The notes beneath the pieces were generated by a model. That model had not been told where the DNA came from. It was given only the letters and a program-made list of their open reading frames with translations, and did not search any database. DNA of 64,000 nucleotides. It comes from Sphingorhabdus lutea (GTDB lineage Bacteria; Pseudomonadota; Alphaproteobacteria; Sphingomonadales; Sphingomonadaceae). The stretch lies in assembly GCF_001889025.1 (NCBI RefSeq), contig NZ_CP018154.1, positions 2,284,501 to 2,348,500 on the forward strand, in the 5' to 3' direction. This document shows, one piece after another, positions 28,905 through 40,609 of this stretch; within the stretch, counting starts at the first letter, position 1; each line of letters opens with the position of its first letter. The position numbers and the translations under genes are program-made.

Positions 28905-29036
28905 TTAAGCGAGAGGAAATGGGCTAATCTCTGATGGAGATTTATCTTTCCTATCATCCTGCGCACTGCATCCAGAAAGCGCAAAGCCGCCCATGACCAA
29001 AGAGGCAATCATAAAATATTTAATCAAAATTTTCAT
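28905..29036 (-). CDS. Very small lipoprotein (43 residues)
   Basis: A 43-residue reading frame with a strong AGGAGGGG ribosome site 4-11 bases before its ATG. The start MKILIKYFMIASLVMGGFAL is followed by the lipobox LSGC, so a mature lipoprotein of about 21 residues (CSAQDDRKDKSPSEISPFPL then A) is predicted. The residues after Cys are Ser-Ala rather than Asp, so outer-membrane sorting is likely. Entericidin-like lipoproteins have similar size, but similarity is only in the signal part. It has its own AT-rich upstream region (29037-29269), shared with divergent apt. Confidence 0.75.
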   Translation of the reverse strand: MKILIKYFMIASLVMGGFALSGCSAQDDRKDKSPSEISPFPLA

Positions 29037-29269
29037 CAACCCCTCCTCTTTCTGAGCATTTTATCTGTGCATTTATATAAATATTTTCATTGGATATATA
29101 AATATCATTTCTGACATTTTTATGAACATAGACGATTTTTATATAATTGCCAAATTATTATATTTGGCTGTATTTTTAACAAAATCATCATTTGACCAAA
29201 GAATATTTTGTGATTTCTCCGTCCCATTCTATATGCAGACAGTCTATAATTTTAACCGGATAAGCATAT

Positions 29270-29815
29270 ATGAACCATCATCACGATAATGACGATTTAC
29301 GTTCGTTAATTCGCACCGTTCCCGATTATCCAAAACCGGGCATTATGTTTCGTGATGTTTCCACATTATTATTGGACGGAGCAGGGTTTCGCACCATGAT
29401 TGACCGCATGGCCGCCATGGTGGACAGCGATACAAAATTTATTGCGGGCATAGAAGCGCGCGGATTCATAGTCGCGGCGGGGCTTTCCTATGCGCTTGGC
29501 CTGGGCAAGGTGATGCTTCGTAAGCCGGGGAAATTGCCGGGCGCGAAAATCGGCGTGGATTATGAATTGGAATATGGCTCAGACCGTTTGGAGATGCATA
29601 TTGGTCATGTTGGCGCAGGCGACAAAATATTATTGGTCGATGATTTAATCGCCACGGGCGGCACCGCCTTGGCCGGGCTGGACCTTATCCATCAGGCCGG
29701 CGGCATTGTTGAACAAAGCCTGTTCATCGTTGACTTGCCCGATTTGGGCGGCGCCGATAAATTGCGCCATTCAGGAATAAAGGCCGATTCCTTAATTTGT
29801 TTTGACGGGGATTAA
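29270..29815 (+). CDS. apt: Adenine phosphoribosyltransferase
   Basis: 181 residues. It joins adenine and PRPP to AMP in purine salvage. The start has TVPDYPKPGIMFRDVSTLL, the adenine-pocket part is AGIEARGFIVAAGLSYALG, and the PRPP loop is ILLVDDLIATGGTALAG. It ends five bases before the MTA/SAH nucleosidase start. That pairing is sensible, since the nucleosidase releases adenine for Apt. Confidence 0.96.
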   Translation: MNHHHDNDDLRSLIRTVPDYPKPGIMFRDVSTLLLDGAGFRTMIDRMAAMVDSDTKFIAGIEARGFIVAAGLSYALGLGKVMLRKPGKLPGAKIGVDYELEYGSDRLEMHIGHVGAGDKILLVDDLIATGGTALAGLDLIHQAGGIVEQSLFIVDLPDLGGADKLRHSGIKADSLICFDGD

Positions 29816-29820
29816 GCAAG

Positions 29821-30483
29821 ATGCAAAATATTGCCATTATCGCGGCCCTGCCCGAAGAAGCAGACGCCATTTTTGAAAATCAAGGCAGCATCGTCGATAC
29901 CGCCCCCCTCCCCATTCGCTTGGTAAAGATAAATGATATAAATATTCACATCGCCACATGTGGCATTGGCAAAGTTCATGCGTCCATTGCCGCCACTTTT
30001 ATGATTGGCGCATATTTACCGGGCCTCATCATCATGACCGGCACATGCGGCAATATCGCCGCCCTGCCCGACGGCGCATATTGGATTTCCGGCGCACAGC
30101 AACATGATTATGGCACATTGCGCAGCAGCGGCATGACACGCTATCGCGGGGGCACTTGGCCGATGGGTGAACCGAAAAATGTGGCCTTTACCCCCATGGA
30201 CAAACCTAAATCCCTTAATATTGCAGACGCCGTTATAGGTACAGGGGACATGTTTGTCAGCTGCCCAGACCATGCCCAAATTTTGCGTGATGCAGGGATA
30301 GAGTTGGTCGATATGGAGGTTGCAGCAATGGCACAGGTCGCCCATGCATTTAACATCCCATGGGCGGCGGTAAAGGCGATAAGCGATAATGCAAATGATG
30401 ACAGCCCATCTGCATTTCGCGCCAATTTGCACCGCGCGGCAAAGGCGGCGGCAATTGAGGTTGAAAAAGTGGTGATTTTATAA
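29821..30483 (+). CDS. mtnN: 5'-methylthioadenosine/S-adenosylhomocysteine nucleosidase
   Basis: 220 residues of the PNP/MTAN fold. It starts IAIIAALPEEADAIFE with the catalytic Glu region, has IIMTGTCGNIA for ribose/base contact, VDMEVAAMAQVA with the Glu that holds the ribose, and AISDNAND with the catalytic Asp. It splits MTA and SAH (and in some species related nucleosides) into adenine and a thio-ribose. Together with apt it forms a two-gene adenine-recycling operon placed between rplL and rpoB. The product annotation is secure at the family level; exact substrate range is not. Confidence 0.87.
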   Translation: MQNIAIIAALPEEADAIFENQGSIVDTAPLPIRLVKINDINIHIATCGIGKVHASIAATFMIGAYLPGLIIMTGTCGNIAALPDGAYWISGAQQHDYGTLRSSGMTRYRGGTWPMGEPKNVAFTPMDKPKSLNIADAVIGTGDMFVSCPDHAQILRDAGIELVDMEVAAMAQVAHAFNIPWAAVKAISDNANDDSPSAFRANLHRAAKAAAIEVEKVVIL

Positions 30484-30502
30484 GCTATGCCTCCCTTCCC
30501 CC

Positions 30503-30531
30503 TTGACCAAATGATATACTTCGCCTATGCA
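30503..30531 (+). promoter_or_regulatory. Probable rpoBC promoter
   Basis: TTGACC (30503-30508) and TATGCA (30526-30531) are 17 bases apart, followed by a leader of about 190 bases before rpoB. The leader carries short T-rich runs that could pause polymerase. It lies 20 bases behind the nucleosidase stop, so rpoBC need not depend on the upstream operon. Confidence 0.5.
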
Positions 30532-30724
30532 GATGCCATAGTTATTATCTTCGGGAAAGGGCCGCCGTCGCGCAGTGGTTTCTTAAGAATTTGAAGTGAC
30601 ATAACAATGTTGACGCGTCAAAGCTGCTGATCTGGTTCAAAATGGGCCTTGGTCGTGCGGCTTTTTTGTCGTTCAGCATTTTCGGTTTTTTTCGCGCACA
30701 ACTTATGACGAGGCCCAATTTACC

Positions 30725-33700
30725 ATGGCAACAAAGACAGCTCCCCTGTCGCGCAAAAAGCGCATTCGTAAAATTTTCGGTGATATTCACGAAGTCATCG
30801 AAATGCCCAATTTGATTGAGGTGCAACGTGAAAGCTATGAACAGTTTTTACGCTCTGACCCGTCAATTGGCTATGTTTCGGGTTTGGAAAAAACTCTACG
30901 TTCGGTATTTCCTGTGCGCGATTTTGCAGGTACCAGCGAATTGGATTTTGTCCATTATGAATTGGAAGAACCGAAATATGATGTTGAGGAATGCCGTCAA
31001 CGCGGCATAACCTATGCTGCGCCAATGAAGGTGACATTGCGTCTTATTGTTTTTGAAGTTGATCCTGACACTGAAACACGTTCGGTTTTGGACATTAAAG
31101 AACAAGATGTTTATATGGGCGACATGCCATTAATGACCGAAAATGGCACTTTCTTCGTCAATGGGACAGAGCGCGTTATCGTTTCCCAAATGCACCGTTC
31201 GCCCGGCGTATTATTTGACCATGATCGCGGCAAAACACATAGCAGCGGCAAGTTTTTGTTCGCAGCGCGCGTTATTCCATATCGTGGTTCATGGCTTGAT
31301 TTTGAATTTGATGCCAAAGACATCGTCAATGTGCGGATTGACCGTAAGCGTAAATTGCCCGTCACCACCTTGCTATATGGTCTTGGTTTGGATGATGAAG
31401 CGATTTTGGATCATTTTTATGACCGCGTAACATTTGAACGTAAAAAAGATGGCTGGAAAATTCCATTTAACGCCGATCAATGGCGCGCGACAAAACCTGC
31501 ATTTGATTTGGTTGACGCAGATAGCGGCGAAGTTGTTTTCCCATTGGGTGAGAAAATCACCCCGCGCGCTGCGAATAAAGCGGTGAAAGACGGCCTGACA
31601 TCATTGTTAATCCCGACCGAGGAAATTTTCGGCCGTTATTCAGCATTTGATTTAATCAATGAAAAAACCGGTGAGATTTATATTGAAGCGGGTGATGAAA
31701 TTACCGCCGAAAATCTTGAAAAATTGGACAAGGCCGGATTGGATGTTCTGGAATTATTGGACATTGACCATGTGATTACCGGCGCGTGGATCCGCAACAC
31801 ATTAAAAGCGGACAAGGCGGAAAATCGCGACATGGGTCTGGACGCAATTTACCGTGTCATGCGTCCTGGTGAACCACCAACGCGCGAAACCGCAGAGGCT
31901 TTATTTGCTGGTTTATTCTTTGATCCAGAGCGTTATGATCTTTCTGCGGTTGGCCGCGTGAAATTGAACATGCGTCTTGATTTGGATGCCGCCGATGATG
32001 TTGTCACCCTGCGCAACGAAGATATTTTGGCGGTTGTAAAAGAATTGGTCAATTTGAAAGACGGCAAAGGCGAGGTTGACGATATTGACAATCTTGGCAA
32101 CCGCCGTGTTCGTTCGGTTGGCGAATTGTTGGAAAATCAATATCGTGTTGGCTTGCTGCGCATGGAACGTGCGGTAAAGGAGCGGATGAGCAGCGTGGAC
32201 GTGTCCACCGTGATGCCAAATGATCTTATCAACGCGAAGCCAGCGGTTGCTGCGGTTCGTGAATTTTTCGGCTCATCACAGCTTTCACAATTTATGGATC
32301 AAACCAATCCCCTATCCGAAGTGACGCATAAGCGCCGCGTATCGGCACTTGGGCCTGGTGGTTTGACCCGTGAACGTGCCGGTTTTGAGGTTCGTGACGT
32401 TCACCCAACCCATTATGGCCGGATTTGCCCAATTGAAACGCCAGAGGGTCCGAATATTGGTTTGATTAACTCGCTTGCTTCATTTAGCCGCGTGAACAAA
32501 TATGGCTTTATTGAAACGCCATATCGCAAAATCATCGACGGCAAAGTCACCGACGAGGTGGTATATCTTTCCGCGATGGAAGAACAAAAGCACACCGTAG
32601 CGCAGGCAAATGCGGAGTTGAACGAAGATGGCAGCTTTAAAGAGGAATTGGTTTCTTCGCGTGAAGGCGGCGAATTTTTAATCGCCCCGCGTGAACAAAT
32701 CACCCTGATGGACGTTAGTCCGAAACAGCTTGTTTCGGTGGCGGCATCGTTAATCCCCTTCCTTGAAAATGATGACGCGAACCGCGCTCTCATGGGATCA
32801 AACATGCAACGTCAGGCTGTGCCATTGGTAAAGGCAGAGGCGCCTTTGGTTGGCACAGGGATGGAAGAAACCGTGGCCCGCGATTCTGGCGCGGCCATTG
32901 GCGCACGCCGCACCGGTATTGTTGACCAAGTGGACGCAACACGTATTGTTGTTCGCGTGACCGGAGAGGTTGAACCTGGAAAATCAGGCGTAGATATTTA
33001 CACATTGCAAAAATTCCAACGTTCCAACCAAAATACCTGCATCAACCAACGCCCGTTGGTAAATGTTGGTGATGAGGTTATCGAAGGTGATATTATTGCT
33101 GATGGTCCATCAACCGAACTTGGCGAATTGGCATTGGGCAAAAACAGCCTTGTCGCCTTTATGCCATGGAATGGGTATAATTATGAAGATAGTATCCTGA
33201 TTTCAGAGCGTATCGTGAAGGATGATGTGTTCACATCCATCCATATCGAAGAATTTGAAGTCATGGCCCGCGATACCAAATTAGGGCCAGAGGATATTAC
33301 CCGCGACATTCCAAATGTGGGTGAAGAAGCGCTTCGTAATCTTGACGAAGCGGGCATTGTTTATATTGGTGCAGAGGTTCACCCTGGTGATATTTTGGTG
33401 GGTAAAATCACACCGAAGGGCGAAAGCCCCATGACGCCAGAGGAAAAATTGCTGCGTGCGATTTTTGGTGAAAAGGCATCTGATGTTCGCGATACATCCA
33501 TGCGCTTGCCCCCTGGTGTGGCCGGTACAGTGGTTGAAGTTCGCGTGTTTAACCGCCACGGCATTGATAAAGATGAACGTGCAATGGCGATTGAGCGCGA
33601 AGAAATTAGCCGTCTTGCCAAAGACCGTGAGGATGAACGTTCGATTTTGAACCGTGCGACCTATAACCGCCTTCGTGACATGTTAATTGGCCAAACAGCA

Positions 33701-34867
33701 ATTGCTGCGCCAAAGGGCATTAAGAAAGGCAGCCAGCTTGACGAAGAAATGCTGGAAGAAGTCGAAAAGCATGAATGGTGGAAAATCGCCGTTGCTGATG
33801 ACAAGGTTCAGGCCGATTTAGAAGCCGTTAAGGGCCAATATGATGATGCGGTAAAGTTAATCGTCGAGAAATTCGAAGATCGCCGTGAAAAATTGGAACG
33901 TGGTGACGAAATGGCACCGGGCGTTTTGAAAATGGTTAAAGTATTTGTCGCGGTGAAGCGTAAGCTGCAACCGGGTGATAAAATGGCCGGACGTCACGGT
34001 AATAAAGGTGTTATTTCGCGCATCTTGCCACAAGAGGATATGCCATTCCTTGAGGATGGGACCCCTGTTGATATCGTGTTGAACCCATTGGGTGTGCCTT
34101 CGCGGATGAATGTTGGACAAATTTTTGAAACCCACCTTGGTTGGGCGTCACGTGGTTTGGGTCAACAAATTCAAAAGGCATTGACCGATTGGCGTCATGC
34201 CAACCCGAATCCAGAAACCGCTGCCCCGCCTGAGGCAGTGCGAGAGCGTTTGTTAAATGCCTATGGTGAAACCTACGCAGCCGAACTGAACCGCCGCAGC
34301 GATACAGAGGTGGTTGAGCTTGCCAAATTATTGGCCCAAGGTGTTCCTATGGGCACACCAGTATTTGACGGCGCACGTGAAGCTGATGTGTCGCACATGC
34401 TGAAATTGGCCGATTTGGATACATCTGGTCAGGTTGATTTGTTCGATGGCCGCACGGGTGATAAATTCGACCGCAAGGTGACAGTAGGCTATATTTACAT
34501 GCTGAAACTGCATCACTTGGTTGATGATAAAATCCACGCCCGTTCAATCGGACCATATTCACTCGTCACGCAGCAACCACTTGGCGGTAAAGCGCAATTT
34601 GGTGGCCAACGCTTTGGTGAGATGGAGGTCTGGGCGCTGCAAGCATATGGCGCAGCATATACATTGCAGGAAATGTTGACCGTGAAATCGGATGACGTGA
34701 TTGGCCGTACCAAAGTATATGAAGCAATTGTAAAGGGCGACGACGCATTTGATGCGGGTATCCCAGAAAGCTTTAATGTTTTGGTCAAGGAAATGCGTTC
34801 GCTTGGTTTGAATGTTGAGTTAAAATCACATGATGATGACGACGACATTGCCGAGGCGGCGGAATAA
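30725..34867 (+). CDS. rpoB: RNA polymerase beta subunit
   Basis: 1380 residues, full length. It starts [20 protein letters not shown]. The rifampicin region [20 protein letters not shown] followed by [19 protein letters not shown] keeps all main sensitive positions (Asp, His, Ser); Thr replaces E. coli Asn518 within MDQTNP. Other core parts are [22 protein letters not shown] and the C-terminal [18 protein letters not shown]. An acidic tail ends the protein. rpoC follows after 92 bases. Confidence 0.98.
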   Translation: MATKTAPLSRKKRIRKIFGDIHEVIEMPNLIEVQRESYEQFLRSDPSIGYVSGLEKTLRSVFPVRDFAGTSELDFVHYELEEPKYDVEECRQRGITYAAPMKVTLRLIVFEVDPDTETRSVLDIKEQDVYMGDMPLMTENGTFFVNGTERVIVSQMHRSPGVLFDHDRGKTHSSGKFLFAARVIPYRGSWLDFEFDAKDIVNVRIDRKRKLPVTTLLYGLGLDDEAILDHFYDRVTFERKKDGWKIPFNADQWRATKPAFDLVDADSGEVVFPLGEKITPRAANKAVKDGLTSLLIPTEEIFGRYSAFDLINEKTGEIYIEAGDEITAENLEKLDKAGLDVLELLDIDHVITGAWIRNTLKADKAENRDMGLDAIYRVMRPGEPPTRETAEALFAGLFFDPERYDLSAVGRVKLNMRLDLDAADDVVTLRNEDILAVVKELVNLKDGKGEVDDIDNLGNRRVRSVGELLENQYRVGLLRMERAVKERMSSVDVSTVMPNDLINAKPAVAAVREFFGSSQLSQFMDQTNPLSEVTHKRRVSALGPGGLTRERAGFEVRDVHPTHYGRICPIETPEGPNIGLINSLASFSRVNKYGFIETPYRKIIDGKVTDEVVYLSAMEEQKHTVAQANAELNEDGSFKEELVSSREGGEFLIAPREQITLMDVSPKQLVSVAASLIPFLENDDANRALMGSNMQRQAVPLVKAEAPLVGTGMEETVARDSGAAIGARRTGIVDQVDATRIVVRVTGEVEPGKSGVDIYTLQKFQRSNQNTCINQRPLVNVGDEVIEGDIIADGPSTELGELALGKNSLVAFMPWNGYNYEDSILISERIVKDDVFTSIHIEEFEVMARDTKLGPEDITRDIPNVGEEALRNLDEAGIVYIGAEVHPGDILVGKITPKGESPMTPEEKLLRAIFGEKASDVRDTSMRLPPGVAGTVVEVRVFNRHGIDKDERAMAIEREEISRLAKDREDERSILNRATYNRLRDMLIGQTAIAAPKGIKKGSQLDEEMLEEVEKHEWWKIAVADDKVQADLEAVKGQYDDAVKLIVEKFEDRREKLERGDEMAPGVLKMVKVFVAVKRKLQPGDKMAGRHGNKGVISRILPQEDMPFLEDGTPVDIVLNPLGVPSRMNVGQIFETHLGWASRGLGQQIQKALTDWRHANPNPETAAPPEAVRERLLNAYGETYAAELNRRSDTEVVELAKLLAQGVPMGTPVFDGAREADVSHMLKLADLDTSGQVDLFDGRTGDKFDRKVTVGYIYMLKLHHLVDDKIHARSIGPYSLVTQQPLGGKAQFGGQRFGEMEVWALQAYGAAYTLQEMLTVKSDDVIGRTKVYEAIVKGDDAFDAGIPESFNVLVKEMRSLGLNVELKSHDDDDDIAEAAE

Positions 34868-34959
34868 GCGAGTTTGGGCGGGGGAAACCCTGCCCATATC
34901 GCACCGCACTATATAATTCTATCGGGTCAAATATGGATGACCCCATCAAGGAATAAAAA
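34868..34959 (+). other. rpoB-rpoC spacer with two hairpins
   Basis: GGGCGGGG/CCCTGCCC (about 34876-34895) and GGGTC/GACCC (about 34924-34945) can each fold. Neither has a T-tail, so transcription should continue into rpoC; they may be RNase sites. AAGGA precedes the rpoC ATG. Confidence 0.45.
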
Positions 34960-37900
34960 ATGAACGAACTAAGCAAATTTAACAACCCAATGGCAAAGCC
35001 CGAAACATTTGATGAAATTCAAATCGGCCTCGCCTCGCCTGAGCGCATTCGCAGCTGGTCATTTGGTGAAATTAAAAAGCCTGAAACCATTAACTATCGG
35101 ACGTTTAAGCCCGAACGTGACGGTCTTTTCTGCGCCCGTATTTTTGGCCCTGTAAAGGATTATGAATGCCTATGCGGTAAATATAAGCGCATGAAATATA
35201 AAGGCGTTGTATGCGAAAAATGCGGCGTTGAGGTTACCGTTACCAAGGTTCGCCGTGAACGTATGGGCCATATTGAGCTTGCCGCGCCGGTTGCCCATAT
35301 TTGGTTCTTAAAATCATTGCCATCGCGTATTGGTTTGCTGCTTGATATGCAGTTAAAACAGTTGGAGCGCGTGCTTTATTTTGAACATTATATTGTTACA
35401 GAACCCGGTCTGACCGCATTGGAAAAATTCCAATTATTGACCGAAGATGAGCTATTGGAAGCTCAAGATGAATATGGTGAAGATGCCTTCACCGCCGGAA
35501 TCGGCGCTGAAGCAGTTAAAGTCATGTTGATGGATCTTGATCTGGAGCGTGAACGTGATGATTTGTTAGAAGAATTGGCAACCACCAAATCTGAACTAAA
35601 ACCAAAGAAAATCATTAAACGTTTAAAGGTCGTGGAAAGCTTTATCGATTCAGGAAACCGTCCTGAATGGATGATTTTGGATATTGTTCCGGTTATTCCA
35701 CCCGAACTGCGCCCGCTTGTTCCATTGGATGGTGGTCGCTTTGCGACATCTGACCTTAACGATTTATATCGCCGTGTTATCAACCGTAATAACCGTTTGA
35801 AGCGTTTGATTGAGCTTCGTGCGCCCGACATTATCGTGCGTAACGAAAAACGTATGTTGCAGGAATCGGTTGATGCATTGTTCGACAATGGCCGCCGTGG
35901 CCGCACCATTACCGGCGCGAATAAACGTCCATTAAAATCGCTTTCCGACATGTTAAAGGGTAAGCAAGGCCGTTTCCGTCAAAATCTTCTTGGTAAGCGT
36001 GTTGACTATTCGGGTCGTTCTGTGATTGTTACCGGTCCTGAATTGAAATTGCATCAATGCGGTCTGCCCAAGAAAATGGCGTTGGAATTGTTCAAACCAT
36101 TTATTTACTCCCGTTTGGACGCAAAGGGTCTTTCCATGACCTTGAAACAAGCGAAAAAATGGGTGGAAAAAGAACGTAAAGAAGTTTGGGATATTTTGGA
36201 AGAAGTCATCCGCGAACATCCCGTGCTTTTAAACCGTGCGCCAACGCTTCACCGCTTGGGGATTCAGGCATTTGAACCTGTGCTAATCGAAGGGAAAGCA
36301 ATTCAGCTTCACCCGCTGGTCTGCTCTGCATTTAATGCTGACTTTGACGGTGACCAAATGGCGGTCCACGTTCCATTGAGCCTAGAGGCGCAATTGGAAG
36401 CACGTGTTTTGATGATGTCCACTAACAACATCTTGTCACCTGCAAATGGTAAACCGATTATTGTTCCGTCACAGGATATGGTTCTGGGTCTTTATTATCT
36501 ATCCATGGACCGTGAAGGTGAACCGGGCGAAGGCATGTTGTTGACCGACATGGCCGAAGTGCATCAGGCATTGGAAGTAGGCGCGGTGACGCTCCACTCC
36601 AAAATTATTAGCCGCGTTCCACAAACCGATGAAGATGGCAAAACCTATTTGAAACGGTTTAACACGACCCCTGGCCGTATGCTTTTGGGTGAATGCTTGC
36701 CAAAATCACATAAAGTGCCCTTCGATATCGTCAACACATTGCTGACCAAGAAAGAAATTGGTGATGTGATTGACCAAGTTTATCGTCATACTGGCCAAAA
36801 AGACACGGTGCTATTTGCCGATGCGATTATGGGCCTTGGCTTTAGACATGCGTTTAAGGCGGGTATTTCCTTTGGTAAGGATGATATGATCATTCCAGAG
36901 GAAAAAGACGGCATGGTAGAGGATACACGCGCCGTTGTTGCTGATTTTGAACAACAATATCAGGACGGCCTTATTACCCAGCAAGAAAAATATAATAAGG
37001 TGATTGACGCGTGGAGCCGTTGTGGTGACCTTGTCGCCGGCGCCATGATGGAAAAATTAAAAGCCACGCCAAAGGATGAAAATGGCCGTGAAGCACCGAT
37101 TAACGCCATTTACATGATGGCCCACTCCGGTGCGCGTGGTTCGCCAGCTCAGATGAAACAGCTTGGCGGTATGCGTGGTTTGATGGCCAAGCCATCGGGT
37201 GAAATTATTGAAACACCGATTATTTCAAACTTTAAAGAAGGTTTGACGGTTCTTGAATATTTTAACTCAACCCACGGTGCACGTAAAGGCTTGGCCGATA
37301 CCGCGCTGAAAACCGCTAACTCGGGTTATTTGACCCGCCGTTTGGTTGACGTGTCACAAGATTGCACCATTGTTGAAAATGATTGCGGCACCGAAAGAGC
37401 GCTTGAAATGCGGGCAATTGTTCAAGGTGGTTCAACCATCGCATCATTGGGCGACCGCGTACTTGGCCGCACCACCGCCGAAGATATTGTCGGCAGCGAT
37501 GGCAAAATTGCCATTAAAGCAGGTACATTGCTCGATGAAAAAGCCATTAGTTTGATGGAAGAAATCGGCCTACAATCGCTTAAAATTCGCTCACCTTTGG
37601 TCTGCGAATCTAAAGTCGGCGTTTGCGGCACATGTTATGGCCGTGACCTTGCCCGCGGGACACCGGTAAATATTGGTGAAGCCGTTGGCGTTATTGCGGC
37701 GCAATCAATTGGTGAACCAGGAACGCAGCTAACCATGCGTACTTTCCACATTGGTGGTGCGGCTCAGTTGAATGAGAAATCAAATATTGAGGCATCATCG
37801 GCTGGTACAATTGAACTTCGCGAATTGCCAACAATCGTTGACAAACGTGGCCGCCGTTTGGCAATGGCGCGTTCTGGCGAAGTGGTTGTTTTGGATAAAG

Positions 37901-39198
37901 AAGGCCGTGAAATGGAAATGCACCGTATTCCTTATGGTGCGCACATCCTGCATGATCATGGTGAAAAGGTAAATGTTGGCGATCGCTTGGTTGAATGGGA
38001 TCCATTCACCATGCCGCTTATCACCGAAAAACCAGGCATTGTGAAATATCAAGATTTGGCCGACGGTAAAACATTGGCCGAACAAACCGACGAAGCGACC
38101 GGTATCGCGCAGCGCGTTGTTACCGAATATCGTGAGGCGGGCCGTTCTGTTAAGGAAGATTTGCGTCCTCGCTTGACCTTGCTTGACGATGAAAGCGGCG
38201 AAGCGGCGCGTTATTTGCTGGCCGTTGGCACGATGTTGTCGGTTGAGGATGGCCAACGGGTTGAGGCAGGTGATGTTCTTGCCCGTGTGACCCGCGAATC
38301 TGCGAAAACACGTGATATTACCGGTGGTTTGCCACGTGTTGCTGAATTGTTCGAAGCACGTAAGCCAAAGGATAATGCGGTTATTGCCAAAATCTCTGGA
38401 CGGATTGAGTTTGTCCGCGATTATAAAGCAAAACGTAAAATCGCAATTGTTCCTGAGGAAGGTGAAACAGTTGAATATTTGATTCCAAAAATCAAAGTAT
38501 TGGACGTGCAAGAAGGCGATATGGTCCGCAAGGGCGATAATCTGGTCTCTGGTTCACCCGATCCACATGATATTCTTGAAGTATTGGGCGTGGAGGCTTT
38601 AGCCGAATATCTATGCGCCGAAATTCAAGAGGTTTATCGTCTGCAAGGCGTGAAAATCAACGATAAGCATATTGAGGTCATCGTGCGTCAAATGTTGCAA
38701 AAAGTTGAAATCACCGAAGGTGGCGACACTGTTTTGCTTGCCGGTGAGCAAGTGGACCGTGAAGAAATGGAAGAAGTGAACGCCAAATTGGCAAAGGGTA
38801 AAAAACCTGCCGAAGGTCACCCCATCCTATTGGGTATTACCAAGGCAAGCCTACAAACCCGCAGCTTCATCTCCGCCGCCTCTTTCCAAGAAACCACCCG
38901 CGTATTGACGCAGGCTGCGGTTGAAGGGAAAAAGGATATATTGACCGGATTGAAAGAGAATGTGATTGTTGGCCGCTTAATCCCCGCAGGGACAGGTGCC
39001 GCCATGAACCGCATCCGCGTTACGGCAAATAGCCGCGATGCCGCGCTTCGTGCTCAATATAAAAAGTTGCAAGACGCAATTGTTGCTGAGGAAGAAAGCA
39101 AGGCTGCTGCCAAGGCAGATAATAGCCCAGCACAAGAAGAAGTTGCTGTCGCAGAAGCTGTTATTGTTGAAACAGCAGCCGATGAAACAGAAGGCTGA
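34960..39198 (+). CDS. rpoC: RNA polymerase beta' subunit
   Basis: 1412 residues. The first zinc site has four cysteines ([13 protein letters not shown], then [11 protein letters not shown]). The catalytic triad is [14 protein letters not shown], binding the active-site magnesium. A trigger-loop region and the second zinc site ([19 protein letters not shown]) are complete. The tail beyond residue 1380 is acidic and Ala-rich. It ends the rpoBC operon with a strong terminator. Confidence 0.98.
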   Translation: MNELSKFNNPMAKPETFDEIQIGLASPERIRSWSFGEIKKPETINYRTFKPERDGLFCARIFGPVKDYECLCGKYKRMKYKGVVCEKCGVEVTVTKVRRERMGHIELAAPVAHIWFLKSLPSRIGLLLDMQLKQLERVLYFEHYIVTEPGLTALEKFQLLTEDELLEAQDEYGEDAFTAGIGAEAVKVMLMDLDLERERDDLLEELATTKSELKPKKIIKRLKVVESFIDSGNRPEWMILDIVPVIPPELRPLVPLDGGRFATSDLNDLYRRVINRNNRLKRLIELRAPDIIVRNEKRMLQESVDALFDNGRRGRTITGANKRPLKSLSDMLKGKQGRFRQNLLGKRVDYSGRSVIVTGPELKLHQCGLPKKMALELFKPFIYSRLDAKGLSMTLKQAKKWVEKERKEVWDILEEVIREHPVLLNRAPTLHRLGIQAFEPVLIEGKAIQLHPLVCSAFNADFDGDQMAVHVPLSLEAQLEARVLMMSTNNILSPANGKPIIVPSQDMVLGLYYLSMDREGEPGEGMLLTDMAEVHQALEVGAVTLHSKIISRVPQTDEDGKTYLKRFNTTPGRMLLGECLPKSHKVPFDIVNTLLTKKEIGDVIDQVYRHTGQKDTVLFADAIMGLGFRHAFKAGISFGKDDMIIPEEKDGMVEDTRAVVADFEQQYQDGLITQQEKYNKVIDAWSRCGDLVAGAMMEKLKATPKDENGREAPINAIYMMAHSGARGSPAQMKQLGGMRGLMAKPSGEIIETPIISNFKEGLTVLEYFNSTHGARKGLADTALKTANSGYLTRRLVDVSQDCTIVENDCGTERALEMRAIVQGGSTIASLGDRVLGRTTAEDIVGSDGKIAIKAGTLLDEKAISLMEEIGLQSLKIRSPLVCESKVGVCGTCYGRDLARGTPVNIGEAVGVIAAQSIGEPGTQLTMRTFHIGGAAQLNEKSNIEASSAGTIELRELPTIVDKRGRRLAMARSGEVVVLDKEGREMEMHRIPYGAHILHDHGEKVNVGDRLVEWDPFTMPLITEKPGIVKYQDLADGKTLAEQTDEATGIAQRVVTEYREAGRSVKEDLRPRLTLLDDESGEAARYLLAVGTMLSVEDGQRVEAGDVLARVTRESAKTRDITGGLPRVAELFEARKPKDNAVIAKISGRIEFVRDYKAKRKIAIVPEEGETVEYLIPKIKVLDVQEGDMVRKGDNLVSGSPDPHDILEVLGVEALAEYLCAEIQEVYRLQGVKINDKHIEVIVRQMLQKVEITEGGDTVLLAGEQVDREEMEEVNAKLAKGKKPAEGHPILLGITKASLQTRSFISAASFQETTRVLTQAAVEGKKDILTGLKENVIVGRLIPAGTGAAMNRIRVTANSRDAALRAQYKKLQDAIVAEEESKAAAKADNSPAQEEVAVAEAVIVETAADETEG

Positions 39199-39225
39199 TT
39201 TTCTTAATCTACCTCGATAATCGTA

Positions 39226-39263
39226 ATAAAAAGCCCCTCGGAATATCATTCCGGGGGGCTTTT
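39226..39263. terminator. Bidirectional terminator of rpoBC and the galU-lipoprotein unit
   Basis: AGCCCCTCGGAA and TTCCGGGGGGCT form a 12-bp stem (one T-G pair). The plus strand is followed by TTTT, the minus strand by TTTTTATT, so it can end transcripts from both sides. Confidence 0.92.
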
Positions 39264-39318
39264 GTATCGCATGGACCAATTATTAAAAAGGCACTTTAAC
39301 GCCCCTAATCCAGATAAA

Positions 39319-39633
39319 TTATGCGCGTTTAACCTTGTCAATTTTACGCTCGACTTTGCGTAAATCTTTACATGCATCTTGATCGCCCTTGTCGCATTTA
39401 CGCGTCAATTTATGCTGCTGTTTCGATAATTTTTTCAGCTCTTCTTCCTGCTCACGCATTTTACGTCCGCGATTTTCGTCGGCCTCTGACTGGCTGGTGG
39501 TTAATAAATCAACGGTTTTGGAAGTAATTTTAATTGGCGCAGTCACAACATCACCGACGATGCGTCCAACACAGGCGTTCAAACTAACATTCAGGCTAAT
39601 TGCGATTATCAATGTCATGGATTTACGCATCAT
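39319..39633 (-). CDS. Small lipoprotein, possibly DUF6726
   Basis: 104 residues. The signal MMRKSMTLIIAISLNVSLNA ends in a lipobox (LNAC), so it is a lipoprotein. The mature part begins CVGRIVGDVVTAPIKITSKT, has a short hydrophobic stretch, then TSQSEADENRGR and a charged helix of about 50 residues with possible coiled coil, two cysteines and a lysine-rich end. It looks like a conserved sphingomonad family that I believe is DUF6726; function unknown. The second ATG (39630) has the better distance to AAAGG. It follows galU by 14 bases. Confidence 0.8.
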   Translation of the reverse strand: MMRKSMTLIIAISLNVSLNACVGRIVGDVVTAPIKITSKTVDLLTTSQSEADENRGRKMREQEEELKKLSKQQHKLTRKCDKGDQDACKDLRKVERKIDKVKRA

Positions 39634-39647
39634 ATGCCTTTATATTT

Positions 39648-40520
39648 TTATAAATTAAGCAGTGCCGCCGCCTTGGCGCGGACCTCATCGCGAATATCTG
39701 GCCGTTCAAGCGCAAGCGCCAAATTGGCCTCCACATATCCCGCGACCGAACCGCAATCATATCTTTTTCCATCAAAAGTTAATGCGTGGAAAGCCTGTGA
39801 CCCAATCATCTGCGCCATGGCATCGGTTAATTGAATTTCACCGCCTGCGCCCTTTTCCTGATTTTCCAATATCCGCATTACCTCTGGCTGTAATATATAA
39901 CGGCCCGATACAATTAAATTGGATGGCGCTTCCTCCATTTTGGGTTTTTCAACCAAGCCCTTTACCTCGGTCAAGCTACCGTCGCGCTCGCCCGGGTTAA
40001 TCACGCCATAGCTTGAAACCTTTTCATGGGGCACTTCCAACACGCTGATAATATTACCGCCAATATTATTATATGCATCCACCATTTGCGCCATGCATCC
40101 AGGACTGCCATGCATAAATTCATCGGGCAGGAACACCGCAAATGGTTCATCCCCAATAATATCACGTGCGCACCATATGGCATGGCCAAGACCCATTGGC
40201 TCTTGCTGACGAACATAGGCGCAGGCGCCGGCCTTTAACCTTGTCGCTTCTAATATGCTTAAATCCTTGCCGCGCTCCTTCATGGTGCGTTCAAGTTCAA
40301 ATGCGATATCGAAATGATCCTCAATCGCGCTTTTGCCCCTGCCGGTCACGAAAATCATTTGTTCAATACCGGCTTCTATCGCCTCATCAACAGCATATTG
40401 AATTAACGGCCTGTCAACAACGGGCAGCATTTCCTTTGGTATCGCCTTTGTTGCTGGCAGGAATCTTGTTCCCATGCCTGCTACTGGAAAAACTGCCTTT
40501 TTTATCTTCTTATGGTCCAT
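39648..40520 (-). CDS. galU: UTP-glucose-1-phosphate uridylyltransferase
   Basis: 290 residues. It makes UDP-glucose for polysaccharides and envelope sugars. The nucleotide loop is VFPVAGMGTRFLPATKAIPK with KEMLPVVDRPLIQY, the substrate part is GLGHAIWCA, FAVFLPDEF and EKPKMEEAPSNLIVSGRY, and the end has YDCGSVAGYVEANLAL. The following lipoprotein gene is probably co-transcribed. Confidence 0.96.
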   Translation of the reverse strand: MDHKKIKKAVFPVAGMGTRFLPATKAIPKEMLPVVDRPLIQYAVDEAIEAGIEQMIFVTGRGKSAIEDHFDIAFELERTMKERGKDLSILEATRLKAGACAYVRQQEPMGLGHAIWCARDIIGDEPFAVFLPDEFMHGSPGCMAQMVDAYNNIGGNIISVLEVPHEKVSSYGVINPGERDGSLTEVKGLVEKPKMEEAPSNLIVSGRYILQPEVMRILENQEKGAGGEIQLTDAMAQMIGSQAFHALTFDGKRYDCGSVAGYVEANLALALERPDIRDEVRAKAAALLNL

Positions 40521-40609
40521 GAACCGCCCTTTAAATAATGATGACTATAAAGCCTATGACGGCAAAACATCAAATTTCTTTTACTATAAAGCGATTAATT
40601 ATTGGTTGT

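Noticed and set aside
30503..30724. Known riboswitch or ribosomal leader before rpoB
   Set aside because: The leader is T-rich and long, but I found no pattern that fits a named RNA family.
37795..38511. A 238-residue minus-strand frame in rpoC
   Set aside because: Shadow of rpoC codon usage; no motif and no plausible start.
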